Shown: positions 1-7,794, numbered from the stretch's first letter. The stretch: DNA of 14,659 bases from Kosmotogaceae bacterium UBA1373 (GCA_002305955.1 DBRH01000073.1:43739-58397); one strand, 5' to 3'. Numbers and translations are program-made. Notes: generated by a model not told the origin, from the letters alone.

Positions 1-341
1 TTCTTGCCCACATCGACGGCGACTACACGCCTGGCACCCTTCTCAAGCAGCAACTGTGTGAACCCTCCCGTGGAAGAGCCGAGATCTACAACCTCTTTGC
101 CTGAAACGTCGAGGCCAAAAAACTCCAGGGCCTTTTCCAGTTTGTAGTATCCGCGACCCACAGGCTGTTTCCCGCCGGTTATCGCGATGCGGCTTTCGAC
201 ATCGACCCTGAAGCCGGGTTTTTCGACGATCGAGCCCTCCACCGACACTCTGCCGGCCTTTATCAATTCGCTGGCTTTGCTCCTACTCTCTGACATTCCC
301 TTACCGAATAAAAGTTCATCGAGCCTAAGTTTCGAACTCAT
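1..341 (-). CDS. tlyA: TlyA-family S4-domain rRNA 2'-O-methyltransferase, partial (3' end beyond window)
   Basis: This is the first 113 residues of a TlyA-type protein. An S4 RNA-binding domain spans about residues 5-52 (RLDELLFGKGM, then SRSKASELIKAGRVSVEG). It is followed by the linker motif RGYYKLEKAL (63-72) and the start of an FtsJ-like Rossmann fold with the S-adenosylmethionine loop DLGSSTGGFT (86-95). Characterised family members methylate ribose 2'-OH groups in 16S and 23S rRNA, and the name haemolysin is historical. I read the start at the ATG at 341, because the S4 domain begins directly there. That ATG lies inside truA, giving a 17-base overlap, and no Shine-Dalgarno sequence precedes it, so translation probably depends on ribosomes finishing truA. 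The catalytic C-terminal part is outside the window, so its integrity cannot be judged. Confidence 0.9.
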   Translation of the reverse strand, partial: MSSKLRLDELLFGKGMSESRSKASELIKAGRVSVEGSIVEKPGFRVDVESRIAITGGKQPVGRGYYKLEKALEFFGLDVSGKEVVDLGSSTGGFTQLLLEKGARRVVAVDVGK

Positions 342-1077
342 CGAATATGACCTTGTAAAAGACCAGTCCCTGAGGAGGCGCCGAGCTTGGAAGATTCGAT
401 CTATCCTGAGACAGAAGGAACTCCCTCACCGTGTCCTCTTGAATGCCGCCCGTTCCAACCTTTACGAGAGTGCCGACTATGTTTCTCACCATTCTTTTCA
501 AAAAGGAAACGCCCTCTACCCTGATCAGAATCAAACGGGAAGGGTACCTGATTATCCTGATCGACGAGATGGTTCTGTTGGGGTTTCTATCGTCTCTACC
601 CGTCTTGAAAGCCGAGAAATCGTGCTCCCCGGTCAGGTGGCCGGCGGCCTTCCTCATCGCCTCTATATCCAGCCCGTACGGGAACCACCAGACGTACCTC
701 CGCCGGAATATGTCGGGTTCGCTCGAATTGAGTATGTGATAGTGGTATATCCTCTTCTTCGCCGCAAATCTCGGACTGAAATTGGACTCCACTTCGTGAA
801 CCCTTCTGACGTAAATGTCGGCCGGAAGATTCGCGTTCAGCGCGTCGCACATTATTTTGGCGCTCAAATGATCGAGGCTGGAATCGAAGGCTATTACCTG
901 TCCGTAACCGTGGACGCCGGTGTCGGTCCTTCCGGCGCCCTGAGTCACGATCCTGTATTTGTGGATCCTCTCGAGAGCCTCTTCGAAGGTACCCTGAACC
1001 GTCCGCATTTCCGGCTGGTTCTGGAAACCGAAAAAATCCGTCCCGTCGTAGGAGACAACGGCCGCAAATCTCTTCAT
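325..1077 (-). CDS. truA: tRNA pseudouridine(38-40) synthase TruA
   Basis: TruA converts uridines 38-40 in the anticodon stem-loop of many tRNAs to pseudouridine. The 250-residue length is normal for the family. The catalytic motif GAGRTDTGVHG holds the nucleophile Asp52 and the partner Arg50. The N-terminal strand with YDGTDFFGFQ (10-19) and the C-terminal block FLKRMVRNIVGTLVKVG are also typical. The gene starts 2 bases after the TAG of the upstream 202-aa gene. No Shine-Dalgarno sequence is visible before its ATG, so termination-reinitiation is likely. tlyA begins inside its last codons. Pairing two RNA-modification genes at the end of the operon makes functional sense, but neither needs the other biochemically. 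Identification is secure from the motif and length. Confidence 0.96.
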   Translation of the reverse strand: MKRFAAVVSYDGTDFFGFQNQPEMRTVQGTFEEALERIHKYRIVTQGAGRTDTGVHGYGQVIAFDSSLDHLSAKIMCDALNANLPADIYVRRVHEVESNFSPRFAAKKRIYHYHILNSSEPDIFRRRYVWWFPYGLDIEAMRKAAGHLTGEHDFSAFKTGRDDRNPNRTISSIRIIRYPSRLILIRVEGVSFLKRMVRNIVGTLVKVGTGGIQEDTVREFLLSQDRSNLPSSAPPQGLVFYKVIFDEFET

Positions 1078-1079
1078 GA

Positions 1080-1688
1080 CTAGACAGACAGGGCCAGATC
1101 CAGCATCTCTGTGTAAAGATAAACCATCGACGATAAGTCTTTACCCATCCTTGGCAGATCTCCATTGTAAACGTTCCACAGAATTTTGCTCACGATCGTT
1201 TCCACATACTTCAAGAGTGCGTTTTCGAGTTCGCTCTTCTCGCGGTTTTCAAGGTAAAGCGAACTGACTTTTTCGCCCAGCCACGAAGAAATGATCTGGT
1301 CGTTGAATTTCAGCGACCCGTCGGCGTAGTCGCGGAGCATTTTGTAAACCTCTTCGGTGGTTTCCCTTATCGAAAGATGCCTGGAAACGGCCCCGACGAC
1401 GGTCGCGTCGAAGTATCCCTCCAGTGAGTCGGGAACTTCCAGTTCGTATTTGAAATACAGGAGATTTGTGTCGCTGTGCTTTCTTTCGAAGGATATCTTT
1501 CTTCTCATGGCGCTCTCCAGACCGAAAGCGCTCAGACAGTTCCAGTACTTCTCCTTCAGAAGCAAAGAGGCGTGATCGGTCGACCAGGTGGTCATGAAGC
1601 CGGCTTTGGTCCGGTGATCGAACGTAGCTTTCTTGGGAGTGAGGTACTCTTTGTCGTTGTACAGTATGTGTGCATATTTGTGATTCAT
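1080..1688 (-). CDS. Unrecognised 202-aa protein between the phosphosugar mutase gene and truA
   Basis: I do not recognise a family. The N-terminal third is rich in Lys, His and aromatic residues (KYAHILYNDKEYL, later KAGFMTTWSTDHASLL). The middle has a short beta-like segment (LLYFKYELEVPD). The C-terminal half looks mainly helical and ends with alternating hydrophobic residues. I see no signal peptide, membrane helix or nucleotide-binding loop, and no metal-ligand cluster stands out. Its ATG overlaps the mutase stop codon in an ATGA arrangement, with AAGGGA about 11 bases upstream, and its own stop is 2 bases before truA, so it is very probably translated within the operon. Codon use resembles its neighbours and there is no sign of recent transfer. 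It could be a Thermotogota-specific protein. A role in carbohydrate or RNA metabolism would be guesswork. Confidence 0.75.
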   Translation of the reverse strand: MNHKYAHILYNDKEYLTPKKATFDHRTKAGFMTTWSTDHASLLLKEKYWNCLSAFGLESAMRRKISFERKHSDTNLLYFKYELEVPDSLEGYFDATVVGAVSRHLSIRETTEEVYKMLRDYADGSLKFNDQIISSWLGEKVSSLYLENREKSELENALLKYVETIVSKILWNVYNGDLPRMGKDLSSMVYLYTEMLDLALSV

Positions 1689-3328
1689 CGGACTACAATC
1701 CCTTCAACCAGTTCTTTCATTTCATCTATATTCTTTCTTGCTTCTTCTCTGCTCGATCCCCTGGCCATGAGATAGAACTTGATCTTGGGCTCTGTTCCGG
1801 AGGGCCTTGCGATGAGTTTGAGGTCGCCCTCGAACTGTATCGATATCACATCCGAAGGCGGCAGCCCCTCTATTCCCGGGCTGTAATCCAGTATTTCGAT
1901 CAACTTTCTCCCTTTCATGGGCCGAACCCCCTTCTCCCTCAAGCCTGTCATTATGGAATCTATCCTGCGCTTACCCTCGATTCCTTCGTACTCTTTGTTC
2001 ACCAGATCCTCCACGAAATACCCGTACCTGGAGTAAATCCCCTCGAGATAATCGTAGAGCGTTTCGCCCCTCTTTTTGAGGAACCCGCCGATAACGCTCG
2101 CCAGAGCCGCCGCAACGACCGCGTCCTTGTCCCTGGCGTGTTTTCCGAAGAGATATCCATAACTCTCCTCGAAACCGAACAGGAAATTCCCCACTCCCGA
2201 GACTGTGGATTTCTCTATCAACTCTCCTATGAACTTGAAACCCGTAAGGGTTTCTTTGACTGCCACTCCGTGATCTGAGGCTATTTTATTGACCAGATCG
2301 GTCGTCACTATCGTCTTCACTACGAAGGGATTATCCGGCAGGTTTCCCTCCATCATCTCGAGTATGAAGGCCGCCATGATAGAGCCGGTCTGATTGCCGT
2401 TCAGAAGAAGGAACTCGCCGTTGTGCTTAACCATCAAACCCATACGATCGCAGTCGGGATCGGTAGCTATTATCATGTCGCAGTTGCGTTCACGCGCCAA
2501 ATACAGGGCCATTTCGAAGGCACGCGGATCCTCGGGATTGGGATAGCCGACCGTTGGAAAACTACCGTCGGGCGTCGACTGTTCCTCGACGCGGAAGACT
2601 TCGTGGCCGAGATCAGACAGCACTCTGTACACCGGATAGTTGCCGGTACCATGTAGAGGAGTGTATACCAGACGCATATTCTCATAATTGTTGCACAAAG
2701 ATTTCACTTTATTTTCAACGGTTTTCATGAAACCTAAAAGTATATTTTCCGGAGCGATCTCGATAAGTTCCTTCCTGGGGGCATACTCTTCGAAGTAATC
2801 CGACTCGTTTACCCTCTCGGTTATCCTCGCGGCAGGTTCGGGAACGGCCTGCGTTCCATCGGAAGTGTAGACTTTGTATCCGTTGTACTGAGAAGGGTTG
2901 TGGCTCGCCGTGATCACAATGCCCCCGCCCGCTTTGAGTTCCCTTACGGCGTAACTGAGAACGGGAGTCGGTGTCGGTTCGTTGAAGAGGTAAACCCTTA
3001 TTCCCATCGAAGATAGTACATCGGCTGCCACTTCAGCGAACTCCAGCGATTTGTTCCTCGTATCGTAGGCTATGACGACCGATGGTTTGCCTGTTTCGAG
3101 TATCCACTTTCCAAAACCCAGCGTAGCCCTCGCAACGGTCTTCGAGTTCATCATGTTGGTCCCGGCGCCGAGCTTGCCCCTCATTCCGCCGGTACCGAAT
3201 TCCAGATCCATGGCGAACCGCTCGATCACCTCTCCGGCCGAGAGGCTTTCAAGTTCGCCGAGCAACTCACCGGAAGAATGTTCAAGCCATCTACTGTACT
3301 CCCTTTCTATCGCCAGATTATCTCTCAT
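1685..3328 (-). CDS. pgcA: Phosphoglucomutase/phosphomannomutase (alpha-D-phosphohexomutase family)
   Basis: The enzyme interconverts hexose 1- and 6-phosphates through a phosphoserine intermediate. Numbered from the ATG at 3328 (547 aa), all four family loops are present: the catalytic serine loop TASHNP with Ser142, the metal loop DPDCDRMG with Asp290, Asp292 and Asp294, the sugar-binding loop GFEESYG (385-391), and the phosphate-binding loop RPSGTEPKIK (508-517). Length and the N-terminal block EFGTGGMRGKLGAGTN fit the larger PgcA-like branch. A GTG at 3340 would add four residues and overlap yraN, but it has no properly spaced Shine-Dalgarno. The ATG has AAGGTGG at 3337-3343, spaced 8 bases. 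Sharing an operon with glgA and galT suggests it supplies Glc-1-P. Glucose versus mannose preference cannot be read from the sequence. Confidence 0.94.
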   Translation of the reverse strand: MRDNLAIEREYSRWLEHSSGELLGELESLSAGEVIERFAMDLEFGTGGMRGKLGAGTNMMNSKTVARATLGFGKWILETGKPSVVIAYDTRNKSLEFAEVAADVLSSMGIRVYLFNEPTPTPVLSYAVRELKAGGGIVITASHNPSQYNGYKVYTSDGTQAVPEPAARITERVNESDYFEEYAPRKELIEIAPENILLGFMKTVENKVKSLCNNYENMRLVYTPLHGTGNYPVYRVLSDLGHEVFRVEEQSTPDGSFPTVGYPNPEDPRAFEMALYLARERNCDMIIATDPDCDRMGLMVKHNGEFLLLNGNQTGSIMAAFILEMMEGNLPDNPFVVKTIVTTDLVNKIASDHGVAVKETLTGFKFIGELIEKSTVSGVGNFLFGFEESYGYLFGKHARDKDAVVAAALASVIGGFLKKRGETLYDYLEGIYSRYGYFVEDLVNKEYEGIEGKRRIDSIMTGLREKGVRPMKGRKLIEILDYSPGIEGLPPSDVISIQFEGDLKLIARPSGTEPKIKFYLMARGSSREEARKNIDEMKELVEGIVVR

Positions 3329-3333
3329 ACTTC

Positions 3334-3672
3334 CTACCACCTTCCGACACTTTTTATATGATTTATCTCTCCTGTGTTCAGCACTTCAACCACATCGAGG
3401 CGGATTTCGTCGAATTTCGGCCTTTCCTGCGCTATGAACCTGTTGGCCGCCATCTCGAGATGTCTCAACTTCCTCTCGTCCACCCTGTACCTAGGCGGGG
3501 AGAAGCCATTTCCGCCTTTGACTTCAACGAAAACCAGGACTCTGCCATCGTAGGCCACTATATCGAGTTCTCCGAACCTGTAGGAAACGTTCCTGGCGAC
3601 TATCCTGTATCCCGTGTTTTTCAGGTAGGCGCAGGCGAGCTCTTCGAACTGCCTTCCAAGTTCCCTACTCAT
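3334..3672 (-). CDS. yraN: YraN / UPF0102 family nuclease-like protein
   Basis: This 112-residue protein has the UPF0102 pattern: ELGRQFEELACAYL near the N-terminus, GYRIVARN, then GELDIVAYDGRVLVFVEVK. The Glu...Asp...Glu-x-Lys arrangement (about Glu35, Asp37, Glu50, Lys52 from the ATG) is that of a restriction-endonuclease-like fold, so a structure-specific nuclease role is often proposed. The cellular function is not established for the family. An in-frame TTG at 3675 is possible, but the ATG at 3672 is preferred. It overlaps the end of gatC by 8 bases and has no clear Shine-Dalgarno, again suggesting translational coupling. The stop lies 5 bases before the mutase ATG. Length is normal and all the expected charged residues are present. 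Confidence 0.9.
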   Translation of the reverse strand: MSRELGRQFEELACAYLKNTGYRIVARNVSYRFGELDIVAYDGRVLVFVEVKGGNGFSPPRYRVDERKLRHLEMAANRFIAQERPKFDEIRLDVVEVLNTGEINHIKSVGRW

Positions 3673-3970
3673 CAAATTTATAGATTCTGGGAATGGTTAT
3701 GTACGGTCCGGACTTCTCCGGGAAATTCTCAGTTATCTTTTCGTTGTGTTCGAAGGGTTGAACCTCGTCGGGTCTGGGCTCGAGATCTATCTCCACCGGA
3801 GATACCATCTCGTCCACGCTCAGGTCGAGGTCATCGAGCAGAGTCATGTACTGTAGAATCTCTTCGATATCCCTCTTGAGACCGGTTCTTTCTCCTTCTT
3901 CCAGCTCGAGTTTCGAAAGGCTCTCTAGATGCCGTAAAAGCTCCGCGCTAACTCTGGTCTCCAAGTTCAT
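3665..3970 (-). CDS. gatC: Asp-tRNA(Asn)/Glu-tRNA(Gln) amidotransferase subunit C
   Basis: GatC is the small non-catalytic subunit that wraps GatA and GatB together in the GatCAB complex, which amidates Glu-tRNA(Gln) or Asp-tRNA(Asn). The 101 residues carry the family pattern: LESLSKLELEEGE (15-27), DIEEILQYMTLLDDLDL (34-50) and the PRPDEV element (65-70). The open frame extends upstream to about 4054, but the ATG at 3970 is chosen because it gives the usual family length and overlaps the galT stop as ATGA, with a purine-rich GGGGAGG just before it. gatA and gatB are not in this window, so the subunit genes are dispersed. The gene is embedded between sugar-nucleotide genes, and I see no regulatory reason for that position. 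Confidence 0.92.
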   Translation of the reverse strand: MNLETRVSAELLRHLESLSKLELEEGERTGLKRDIEEILQYMTLLDDLDLSVDEMVSPVEIDLEPRPDEVQPFEHNEKITENFPEKSGPYITIPRIYKFDE

Positions 3971-4977
3971 CCCTCCCCGTCGATCTTGACTTCTCTCAAA
4001 TACATCGCCGCATGTTCCGGGGGCATTGGATTTATATAAAAACCCGAGCCCCACTCGAATCCCGCCACCCTCGTAAGGCGCGGCACTATCTCAAGATGCC
4101 AGTGATAGTGAGTCATATCCTTACCGCCCCTGATACCCGTGTGCAGCATGAAGTTGTAAGGCGGGTTGTCGAGGGACTTATGTATTCTGAGCAACGTGTT
4201 CTTCAGGATGAAGGCGAAACCGTCTATCTCTCCGGACGTTATTTCGCCGAAATTGTGGTTGTGGACTTTCGGAACTATCCAGGTCTCGAAGGGAAATCTG
4301 GCGGCGAAGGGTTCAAAGGCTATGAAATCTCTGTTCTCTTCGACGACCCTGGTTCCTTCGAGCCGTTCCTGATTCACCATATCGCAGTAGACACACCTCT
4401 CCCTGAAGCTGTAATAATCTATCGATCCGGCGATCTCTTCGCTGACTCGCTTGGGCACTATGGGCGTGGCTATCAGCTGGCTGTGCGAATGCGCCAGAGA
4501 AGCGCCGGCCTCTCTTCCGTGGTTTTTGAAGATCAGAATGTACTTGATCCTCTCGTCTTTCTCGAGAGATCTGAAACGCTCTTTGTAAGCCCAGATTACT
4601 TCTTTCACCTGCTGGTAGGAGAGCGTTGCCAGCGTGGCGTTGTGATCGGGCGTCTCGACGATGACCTCGTGGCCTCCAAAACCCTTTATCACATCGTACA
4701 TACCGTGACCGAATCTCTCCGGCTCCACACCGGGATCGAGGGCCGGGAACTTGTTCTGGACGACTCTGACCCACCAGCCCGGGCTGTCCTTCTCGGTATC
4801 GGCCGGCCTGAAGGCCATGACCTCCGGCGGAGTCGTGTGTTCATTGCCGTAATCGAAGGGACAGAAGGTGGTTTCGGCTTTTTCTTTGGAGTTTATGAAA
4901 TCGTGGGGCCTTCTCGCCCTCTCCGTGGCTATTATCACCCAGCGTCTTATTATCGGATCTTTTCTGAGTTCAGGCAT
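3967..4977 (-). CDS. galT: Galactose-1-phosphate uridylyltransferase (GalT/HIT superfamily)
   Basis: The family exchanges UMP between UDP-glucose and galactose 1-phosphate through a uridylyl-histidine intermediate. In this 336-residue protein the active-site motif is HSHSQ at 163-167, with His165 as the expected nucleophile. The C-terminal HYHWHLEIVPR (290-300) is also characteristic. The zinc site differs from the textbook one: the usual Cys-x2-Cys near the N-terminus is FCPFD here, with Cys39 kept and Asp42 in the second position, while His112 and His163 fit the remaining ligands. A separate Cys-x2-Cys (195-198) follows. The gene overlaps glgA by 8 bases and has GAGG 9 bases before its ATG. 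Direct linkage to glgA and a hexose-phosphate mutase leaves room for activity on ADP-glucose or UDP-glucose in glucan metabolism rather than, or besides, galactose use. Confidence 0.9.
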   Translation of the reverse strand: MPELRKDPIIRRWVIIATERARRPHDFINSKEKAETTFCPFDYGNEHTTPPEVMAFRPADTEKDSPGWWVRVVQNKFPALDPGVEPERFGHGMYDVIKGFGGHEVIVETPDHNATLATLSYQQVKEVIWAYKERFRSLEKDERIKYILIFKNHGREAGASLAHSHSQLIATPIVPKRVSEEIAGSIDYYSFRERCVYCDMVNQERLEGTRVVEENRDFIAFEPFAARFPFETWIVPKVHNHNFGEITSGEIDGFAFILKNTLLRIHKSLDNPPYNFMLHTGIRGGKDMTHYHWHLEIVPRLTRVAGFEWGSGFYINPMPPEHAAMYLREVKIDGEG

Positions 4978-6379
4978 CGCCTTTGACCTCCAGAATCTTC
5001 TCGTAAACTGCCAGATAGTTCCTGGCCGAGGCTTTCCAGGAGAAGTCTTCCTCCATAGCGTTGGAGACGATCCTGCTCCAGGTCCGCTGATCTTCGTAAG
5101 CCTTTATAGCCTTTTTCAGAGTCTCGAGAAGCTCTTCGGGACTGTAATCGTAGAATCCAAAGCCGTTTCCCTCGAAACTCGATGGATCGAACTCCTTCAC
5201 CGTATCGGCGAGACCACCGGTGAGACGTACCACGGGCACCGTTCCGTATCTCATGGCGAAAAGCTGGCCGAGCCCGCAGGGTTCGTATCTCGAGGGCATC
5301 AGGAACATGTCGCAGCCACCGTAGATCTTCTGGGCCAGGTCCAGGTTGAAGGTTATCTTCGCCGCAATTTTATCGGGGCACTCAACCTGCAGTCTTTCAA
5401 ACATCCCTTCGTACTTCTTCTCGCCCGTACCCAGCACTATTAGCTGGAGAGGCAGTTCCATCAAATCCTCTTTGATCGCGGCTATCAGGTCCAGTCCCTT
5501 CTGGTCGACGAGTCTTGATATAAGGCCTATCACGGCGTTGTCCGTGCGCGGCAGGCCGACAAAATCCTGCAAATGCCCTTTGTTGATAGCTTTGCCTTCG
5601 ACATTTTTAGAATCGAAGTTGACCCAGAGATGTCTGTCCTTCGCCGGGTCGTACTCGGTTGAATCTATGCCGTTCAAAATACCGATCAGATCGTCTTTTC
5701 TCTCTCTCAACACCCCGTCGAGCCCGGCGCCGTACTCGCTTGTCTGTATCTCTCTGGCGTAGGTCGGCGATACCGTGTTGATCATATCGGAAGCTATCAG
5801 CCCGGCCTTGAGGCAGTTGATGTTGTCGCCCGAGGAGACCATCCCCCACCTGTCTCTCTCTATTCCCGAGATGCGCAGATAGTTTTCGGGGTATACTCCC
5901 TGGTAAGCCAGATTGTGTACGGATATCAGTGTTCTAATCGGCTTTCCGATCTGGTCGAGATAGACGGCCATCAGTCCGGTGTGCCAGTCGTTCAGATGCA
6001 CGAGATCGTAACCGCCTTCTGAGGCGAACACGGAAGCGGCGTCGGAAAAGGCCATGGCCTGAAGTCCAAGGTCGCTCACGTTGTAAACTTCCGGAGCGTT
6101 CATGAGTTCGTCGTTCTTGAGAAGGTAAAGGTCCACCTCGCTGGAGGGTAATTTAGTTCTGTGAAGCTCGAATTCGTATTCCTTTTTGACGAACCTGGTT
6201 TTTACAGTCCTGCCGGTGTTCTCTATTCCTCTATTCTGTACCGAGCCGTGAAAAGGCATCAGCACGTCTATATCCAGTCCCAGTTCCTTCAAGGCTTTGG
6301 GAAGAGATCCCGCTACATCGGCGAGTCCTCCCACTTTTGCCAGAGGATAAACTTCATACGAAACGAAAAGTACTCTCAT
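4970..6379 (-). CDS. glgA: Glycogen/starch synthase (GT5 family)
   Basis: GlgA transfers glucose from ADP-glucose (or UDP-glucose in some lineages) to the non-reducing end of an alpha-1,4-glucan. The 469-residue length is normal. Visible signatures are the N-terminal KVGGLADVAGSLPKAL with Lys15 for the sugar nucleotide, HLNDWHTG (128-135), SVHNLAYQG (153-161), the phosphate-binding SRLVDQKG with Arg289 and Lys294, and the C-terminal SRYEPCGLGQ with Glu366, followed by TGGLADTV (387-394). Both GT-B Rossmann domains are therefore complete. The start is fixed by the strong Shine-Dalgarno AGAGGTGA at 6384-6391. glgC, branching enzyme and phosphorylase are not in the window. It sits 4 bases after the hydrolase gene and overlaps galT, so it is certainly in the same transcript group. 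Confidence 0.97.
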   Translation of the reverse strand: MRVLFVSYEVYPLAKVGGLADVAGSLPKALKELGLDIDVLMPFHGSVQNRGIENTGRTVKTRFVKKEYEFELHRTKLPSSEVDLYLLKNDELMNAPEVYNVSDLGLQAMAFSDAASVFASEGGYDLVHLNDWHTGLMAVYLDQIGKPIRTLISVHNLAYQGVYPENYLRISGIERDRWGMVSSGDNINCLKAGLIASDMINTVSPTYAREIQTSEYGAGLDGVLRERKDDLIGILNGIDSTEYDPAKDRHLWVNFDSKNVEGKAINKGHLQDFVGLPRTDNAVIGLISRLVDQKGLDLIAAIKEDLMELPLQLIVLGTGEKKYEGMFERLQVECPDKIAAKITFNLDLAQKIYGGCDMFLMPSRYEPCGLGQLFAMRYGTVPVVRLTGGLADTVKEFDPSSFEGNGFGFYDYSPEELLETLKKAIKAYEDQRTWSRIVSNAMEEDFSWKASARNYLAVYEKILEVKGDA

Positions 6380-6383
6380 ACAT

Positions 6384-6391
6384 TCACCTCT
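6384..6391 (-). promoter_or_regulatory. Ribosome binding site of glgA
   Basis: AGAGGTGA lies 4 bases before the ATG at 6379 and overlaps the last codons and stop of the upstream hydrolase gene. It decides between two closely spaced ATGs: the one at 6383 is out of frame with GlgA. Confidence 0.75.
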
Positions 6392-7004
6392 TGAAAAGCG
6401 GCAAATCGTGAGAGAAGATAACCGTGTCGGCTTCGTCGAAATACTTCAAAACGAAGGCCGCCGCGTCGTCGTCTCTCATTCCCTTGCGCATTTCATGATA
6501 ATTTATCTGCCTTATGCAGACGTCTCCACAGATGAAAACCCTTCCAAAGTTGGTCGAATTCAAGAAGTACGATACGTGGTCCCTGGAATGATAGGGCGAA
6601 CCGAGGACCTTCACGCCTCCGAGGACCGTGTCCCCGTCGGAAACGGTAACCACGTTATTCCAGGAATCAATGACCGTTCGGTACATCTTCCCGACCAGCG
6701 GTCCGAAGGAGGTGTAATTCCTGCTGGAGTAGCTCTCGTGGAGATAGACAGTTGCGCGAGAAAAGAAAATCGTGTTGAACGCGTGGTCCAGATGTAGATG
6801 CGTGAGAAGGATATCGGTTATGTCTTCTGGAGAAAGGCCGAACATCGATAGCTTTTCCTCGAGGATCTTCATTGAGGGAAATCCGCCGGGATCGACCAGC
6901 ACTTTTCTATTATCTTCTATAAGTAATGAACAGCTACTATTTGAGGCATCCATCATTCCCGGTACATAGAGGGTGCTACCGGGAAAGAGGAGATGTAAGT
7001 CCAA
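6384..7004 (-). CDS. Metallo-beta-lactamase-fold hydrolase (MBLAC1-like), substrate unknown
   Basis: The 206 residues form a single metallo-beta-lactamase domain. The metal motif THLHLDH supplies His69, His71, Asp73 and His74. Asp161 in CGD and His199 in SHD complete the usual set. The motif that is normally TPGHTxGH reads SPYHSRDH here (136-143), with His143 or His139 as ligand, a variation reminiscent of MBLAC1-type proteins. The fold hydrolyses esters, thioesters or phosphodiesters in different subfamilies, so no substrate can be named. The start is a TTG at 7004, 1 base after the uppP stop, with GGGAG about 9 bases upstream. No ATG or GTG fits before the first strand, and the next methionines (17, 18) would cut into the fold. 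Two acidic/basic clusters near residues 171-180 may belong to the substrate pocket, which is my inference. Confidence 0.87.
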   Translation of the reverse strand: MDLHLLFPGSTLYVPGMMDASNSSCSLLIEDNRKVLVDPGGFPSMKILEEKLSMFGLSPEDITDILLTHLHLDHAFNTIFFSRATVYLHESYSSRNYTSFGPLVGKMYRTVIDSWNNVVTVSDGDTVLGGVKVLGSPYHSRDHVSYFLNSTNFGRVFICGDVCIRQINYHEMRKGMRDDDAAAFVLKYFDEADTVIFSHDLPLFKR

Positions 7005-7005
7005 A

Positions 7006-7794
7006 TCACATCACTCCCAGAATAATCAAACCCACCGTACCAACAATTATACAGTAAATACCGAAGAATCTCAGTCTTCCCTTGAGCACGAGCAGTTTCA
7101 CCAACCACAGGCCGAACAACCCGGTAACGAAGGCGACTATCGCCGCCGGCAAGACCGTCGTCAGAGGAAGGTCGACGCTGGACAGTTTGAGAATACCGGC
7201 CCCCAGAGTGACGGGCAGGCTCAACAGGAAAGAGAACCTCACCGACTCGCTTCTGGCCAGACCGACGAGCAAAGCGCCGAAGATAGTCATGCCGCTCCTG
7301 GAGATGCCCGGTACGATCGCTATGGCCTGGAAAAGTCCTATCGAAAGCGCGCCCGCTATCGAGAGCTGCAAAACCCTCCTCTTTCCCTTGAACATATCTG
7401 AGATAAGCAATACGAAAGCCGTCACGAACAGCATCGCCGAGGCGAGCCACGCGTCCGAGAAGAGAGCCTCTATCTTTTCTTCGAAGAGGAAACCGAAAAC
7501 CACGGCCGGAATCGTGGCCACCAGAAGCAGGAGTATGTATCTGAGCGAGTTCTTTCTGTTTTTTCTGTCGGCCAATCCCGAGAGGATCAACCAGATGTCG
7601 CGGTACGTGAAAATCAAAACGGCAAAGAAAGTGGCCAGGTGAAGAATCGCGAAGAAAGCGGCCCTCGATTCTTCATTCAGCGGGACATTCAAAAAACGCG
7701 AGAGGATCGTCAGATGACCCGATGAAGAAACGGGGAGAAACTCGGTCGCGCCCTGCACGAATCCAAGAAATATGTATTTGAGAAAATCAGACAC
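7006..7794 (-). CDS. uppP: Undecaprenyl-diphosphatase UppP/BacA
   Basis: This integral membrane enzyme removes one phosphate from undecaprenyl pyrophosphate so that the lipid carrier can return to peptidoglycan and other envelope-glycan synthesis. It also confers some bacitracin tolerance in known cases. The 262-residue length is standard. The two catalytic segments are clear: GATEFLPVSSSGHL with Glu18, Ser24 and His27, and PGISRSGMT with Arg166. I count about seven to eight hydrophobic helices. The GTG start at 7794 overlaps the CBS-ACT gene by 8 bases and is supported by a strong Shine-Dalgarno, GAGGAGG at 7801-7807. Its position after a ligand-sensing CBS-ACT gene may be incidental. No cell-wall gene neighbours it on the other side. 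Confidence 0.96.
   Translation of the reverse strand: MSDFLKYIFLGFVQGATEFLPVSSSGHLTILSRFLNVPLNEESRAAFFAILHLATFFAVLIFTYRDIWLILSGLADRKNRKNSLRYILLLLVATIPAVVFGFLFEEKIEALFSDAWLASAMLFVTAFVLLISDMFKGKRRVLQLSIAGALSIGLFQAIAIVPGISRSGMTIFGALLVGLARSESVRFSFLLSLPVTLGAGILKLSSVDLPLTTVLPAAIVAFVTGLFGLWLVKLLVLKGRLRFFGIYCIIVGTVGLIILGVM

Noticed and set aside
187..1083. Long plus-strand open frame of 298 codons
   Set aside because: It lies antisense to truA and tlyA, which have unmistakable family motifs. Its translation is low-complexity at the start, has no recognisable domain, and there is no ribosome binding site.
3329..3340. GTG start for the phosphosugar mutase
   Set aside because: No suitably spaced Shine-Dalgarno, and it would overlap yraN. 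The ATG at 3328 has AAGGTGG at 8-base spacing. The difference is only four residues and is not fully settled.
3971..4054. N-terminal extension of gatC by 28 codons
   Set aside because: It runs inside galT, gives a composition unlike GatC, and exceeds the family length. The ATG at 3970 with ATGA overlap is a better start.
4012..4986. Long plus-strand open frame of 324 codons
   Set aside because: It mirrors galT exactly in the opposite strand. The open frame follows from the codon bias of galT, and the galT motifs prove the minus strand is coding.
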